Shown here piece after piece: positions 6,079-7,272 of a stretch of 7,272 nucleotides of DNA (the first letter of the stretch is position 1; each line of letters starts with the position of its first letter). Under the pieces are notes generated by a model. It was not told the DNA's origin, made no database searches, and saw nothing but the letters and a program-made list of their open reading frames with translations. This DNA is from Planctomycetaceae bacterium (GTDB taxonomy: Bacteria; Planctomycetota; Phycisphaerae; Phycisphaerales; SM1A02). Location: the NCBI GenBank assembly GCA_027488415.1, contig JAIYBS010000201.1, forward strand, positions 1-7,272, written 5' to 3'. A program made the translations under genes and the position numbers.

Positions 6079-6797
6079 GCCGTCTGCACCGCGCGCGGCG
6101 GCGCGAGGCGATCGACGGGCACGGCCGCGCGGACGCGGCGCTCGAGCTCGTCGACCACCTGGTCGAGCGTGAGCATGCTGGTGTCGACGCGCTGCGCGCC
6201 CTCCGGGCAGACGAGCGGCCCGTCCGAGCGGGTCTCGTCGAGGTGGTCGCGCTGCTGGATCGCGCGCAGCACGGCCTCGTAGTCGGCGGGCCTGCCCTGC
6301 GATCGCATCTGCTCGACGCGCCGGCGGGCGCGGACCTCCGGGTGCGCGTCGAGGTAGAAGCGCGCGACCGCCTCGGGGAACACCACGGATCCCTGGTCGC
6401 GCCCCTCGGTCACGAGCCGCGGGTGCGCGCGCCCGATCGCGCGCTGCGCGTCGACGAGCGCCGCTCGCAGGGGCGCCTGGCGGGCGACCACGCTCACGAC
6501 GACGTTCACGTCCGCGTCGCGGATGCGCTCGGTGAGGTCGCGCCCGCCGAGGAGCAGGCGCGGCGGACGGCACGACCAGTCGAACGCGAGGCCTTCCTCG
6601 GCGATGCGCGCGGCGAGCGCGGTGCCGTCGTCCGCCGGGACGCCCTCGTCGATCGAGACGACCGCGGCGGCGCGGTACATCGCGCCGGTGTCGAGCACCT
6701 CGAGCCCGAGGCGCTGCGCGAGCTTCCACGCCACCGAACTCTTGCCCGTCCCTGCGGGGCCGTCCATCGTCACGACGACGCCCTGCGCGACGCTCAT
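6075..6797 (-). CDS. cmk: Cytidylate kinase (CMP/dCMP kinase)
   Basis: The 240-residue cytoplasmic enzyme phosphorylates CMP or dCMP to the diphosphate with ATP. It recycles CMP released by phospholipid synthesis and RNA turnover. GPAGTGKSS (13-21) is the P-loop. DTGAMYRA (36-43) and the Arg-Asp of GRDQGSVVFP (132-141) form the CMP site. RARRR (156-160) and RDHLDETRSDGPL (183-195) match the lid and the 'RD..D..R...PL' motif, and VDTS (204-207) is the usual near-C-terminal strand. The only departure is Gln-Gly-Ser where most family members have Ile-Gly-Thr; I associate this variant with planctomycetes, from memory. The ATG at 6797 overlaps the upstream stop as ATGA and has GGGGAG 8 bases upstream. 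A longer frame to 6971 is rejected because it adds an Arg/Pro-rich extension antisense-like in composition. An annotation as CMP-binding kinase is highly secure. Confidence 0.96.
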   Translation of the reverse strand: MSVAQGVVVTMDGPAGTGKSSVAWKLAQRLGLEVLDTGAMYRAAAVVSIDEGVPADDGTALAARIAEEGLAFDWSCRPPRLLLGGRDLTERIRDADVNVVVSVVARQAPLRAALVDAQRAIGRAHPRLVTEGRDQGSVVFPEAVARFYLDAHPEVRARRRVEQMRSQGRPADYEAVLRAIQQRDHLDETRSDGPLVCPEGAQRVDTSMLTLDQVVDELERRVRAAVPVDRLAPPRAVQTA

Positions 6798-7272
6798 TCC
6801 TCGGACTCCCCGTCCTCGTCGTCGTCCTCGCCCGGGTCGATCGCGGCGGCGAAGAGGTCGCGCGCGCGCTCGATGGTGCCAACGGGGTCGGTCTTGCCCT
6901 GGTAGTCGATGCCGAGCGTGTTCTGGTAGCCGACGGCGCGGACCGAGTCGAGGCAGCCGACGAGGTCCCACGCCTCGTGCTTCCCGGTCTTGCCGAAGCT
7001 CTTGATGCTCGCCTCGACCGCCTGTGCGTACGGGCAGAGCCGGCGGATCGTGTCCTCGGGCTTCCCGCCCGCGGCGGCGTGCGCGAAGGTCGGCATGCTG
7101 CCGATGCGGAATCCGCCGATCTTCTTGATGAGCTCCGCGAGCTTGGTCGCGTCGCCCGCGGTGCCCGCGCCCGGACGCACGAGGAGGTGCGCCTCGTAGC
7201 GCTCGATCCCGGCGCGCGCGCGCTTCACGTTCGCCGCGTCGTGGTCGAAGCGGTCGGCGGGGAGCGCAGAGA
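6794..7272 (-). CDS. Xylose-isomerase-like TIM-barrel protein (sugar phosphate isomerase/epimerase-like), 5' end missing
   Basis: The last 158 residues are present and the frame is open to the right edge, so the start lies outside. The internal GTG at 7228 is not the start, since coding continues upstream (SALPADRFDHDAAN). The sequence follows the C-terminal half of AP-endonuclease-2/xylose-isomerase-like barrels: a strand with IGSMPTFAHA, a helix with LCPYAQAVEASIKSF, then VGYQNTLGIDYQG followed by DPVGTIERARDLF. Family members isomerise or epimerise sugars or cleave DNA at abasic sites, usually with a divalent metal. Two usual metal-site positions look changed: Asp replaces Glu in the final I-E-Y-E-G-like strand, and MPTF replaces the common LPDF. 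Substrate and activity are therefore uncertain. The C-terminal tail is a run of Asp/Glu (DPGEDDDEDGESEE). It is the first visible gene of the overlapping array leading to cmk. Confidence 0.7.
   Translation of the reverse strand, partial: SALPADRFDHDAANVKRARAGIERYEAHLLVRPGAGTAGDATKLAELIKKIGGFRIGSMPTFAHAAAGGKPEDTIRRLCPYAQAVEASIKSFGKTGKHEAWDLVGCLDSVRAVGYQNTLGIDYQGKTDPVGTIERARDLFAAAIDPGEDDDEDGESEE
6806..6811 (-). promoter_or_regulatory. Ribosome binding site of cmk
   Basis: GGGGAG on the minus strand ends 8 bases before the ATG at 6797, within the last codons of the upstream TIM-barrel gene. It supports the ATG at 6797 over longer in-frame starts and fits coupled translation across the ATGA overlap. 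Confidence 0.65.

Noticed and set aside
6243..6905. 220-codon plus-strand frame
   Set aside because: It is antisense to cmk, which is identified with high confidence. No domain or start signal was seen.
6079..6971. Longer starts for cmk (to 6971) and plsC (to 6882)
   Set aside because: The extra residues are Arg/Pro-rich, overlap the upstream genes heavily and lie outside family domain boundaries. The ATGA-overlap starts give normal lengths.
1..7272. tRNA, rRNA, CRISPR arrays, insertion sequences, attachment sites
   Set aside because: No clover-leaf candidates, spaced direct repeats, transposase motifs or terminal inverted repeats were found on reading both strands. Nearly all the sequence is accounted for by the listed genes.

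Overview
The window is very GC-rich, with strong G/C at third codon positions, so long false open frames run antisense to most real genes. The gene content is chromosomal. The cytidylate kinase variant (GRDQGS in place of the usual GRDIGT), the xylose-isomerase-like TIM-barrel protein and the secreted ClpP/SppA-fold proteins together suggest a planctomycete-like bacterium, perhaps of the Phycisphaerae. That placement rests on protein style alone and is an inference.

Layout. Positions 1-62 (minus) hold the first codons of a gene that runs off the left edge. A divergent intergenic stretch of about 110 bases with a perfect GC dyad follows. Next on the plus strand is an ABC-2-type multi-pass membrane permease (173-1216). 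It converges, with only 25 bases between stop codons, on a long minus-strand array that fills the rest of the window. Read in the direction of transcription, the array holds the 3' end of a sugar-isomerase-like TIM-barrel gene (7272-6794), cmk (6797-6075), plsC (6078-5329), cca (5332-4091), then after 109 bases two adjacent exported ClpP/SppA-fold proteins (3981-2674 and 2627-1242).

How the genes relate. The first four genes of the array are locked together by three consecutive 4-base stop/start overlaps (ATGA, ATGA, GTGA), so they are almost certainly co-transcribed and translationally coupled. cmk recycles CMP, which is released by phospholipid synthesis and RNA turnover. plsC makes phosphatidic acid, the substrate for CDP-diacylglycerol. 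cca uses CTP and ATP to finish tRNA 3' ends. CTP/CMP economy is therefore a plausible common theme.

The most unusual part is the tandem pair of exported ClpP-fold proteins. They can be aligned with each other from the protease-like core to the C-terminal helical tail, so they look like an ancient duplication that has diverged. The downstream copy keeps an SPGG loop and a candidate nucleophilic Ser, and has gained an SH3-like N-terminal barrel and a CxxC motif. The upstream copy has lost the SPGG loop but has a Lys where NfeD-type Ser/Lys proteases carry their base. This is the best candidate in the window for a poorly described envelope system. No RNA genes, CRISPR arrays, insertion sequences or phage genes were seen.
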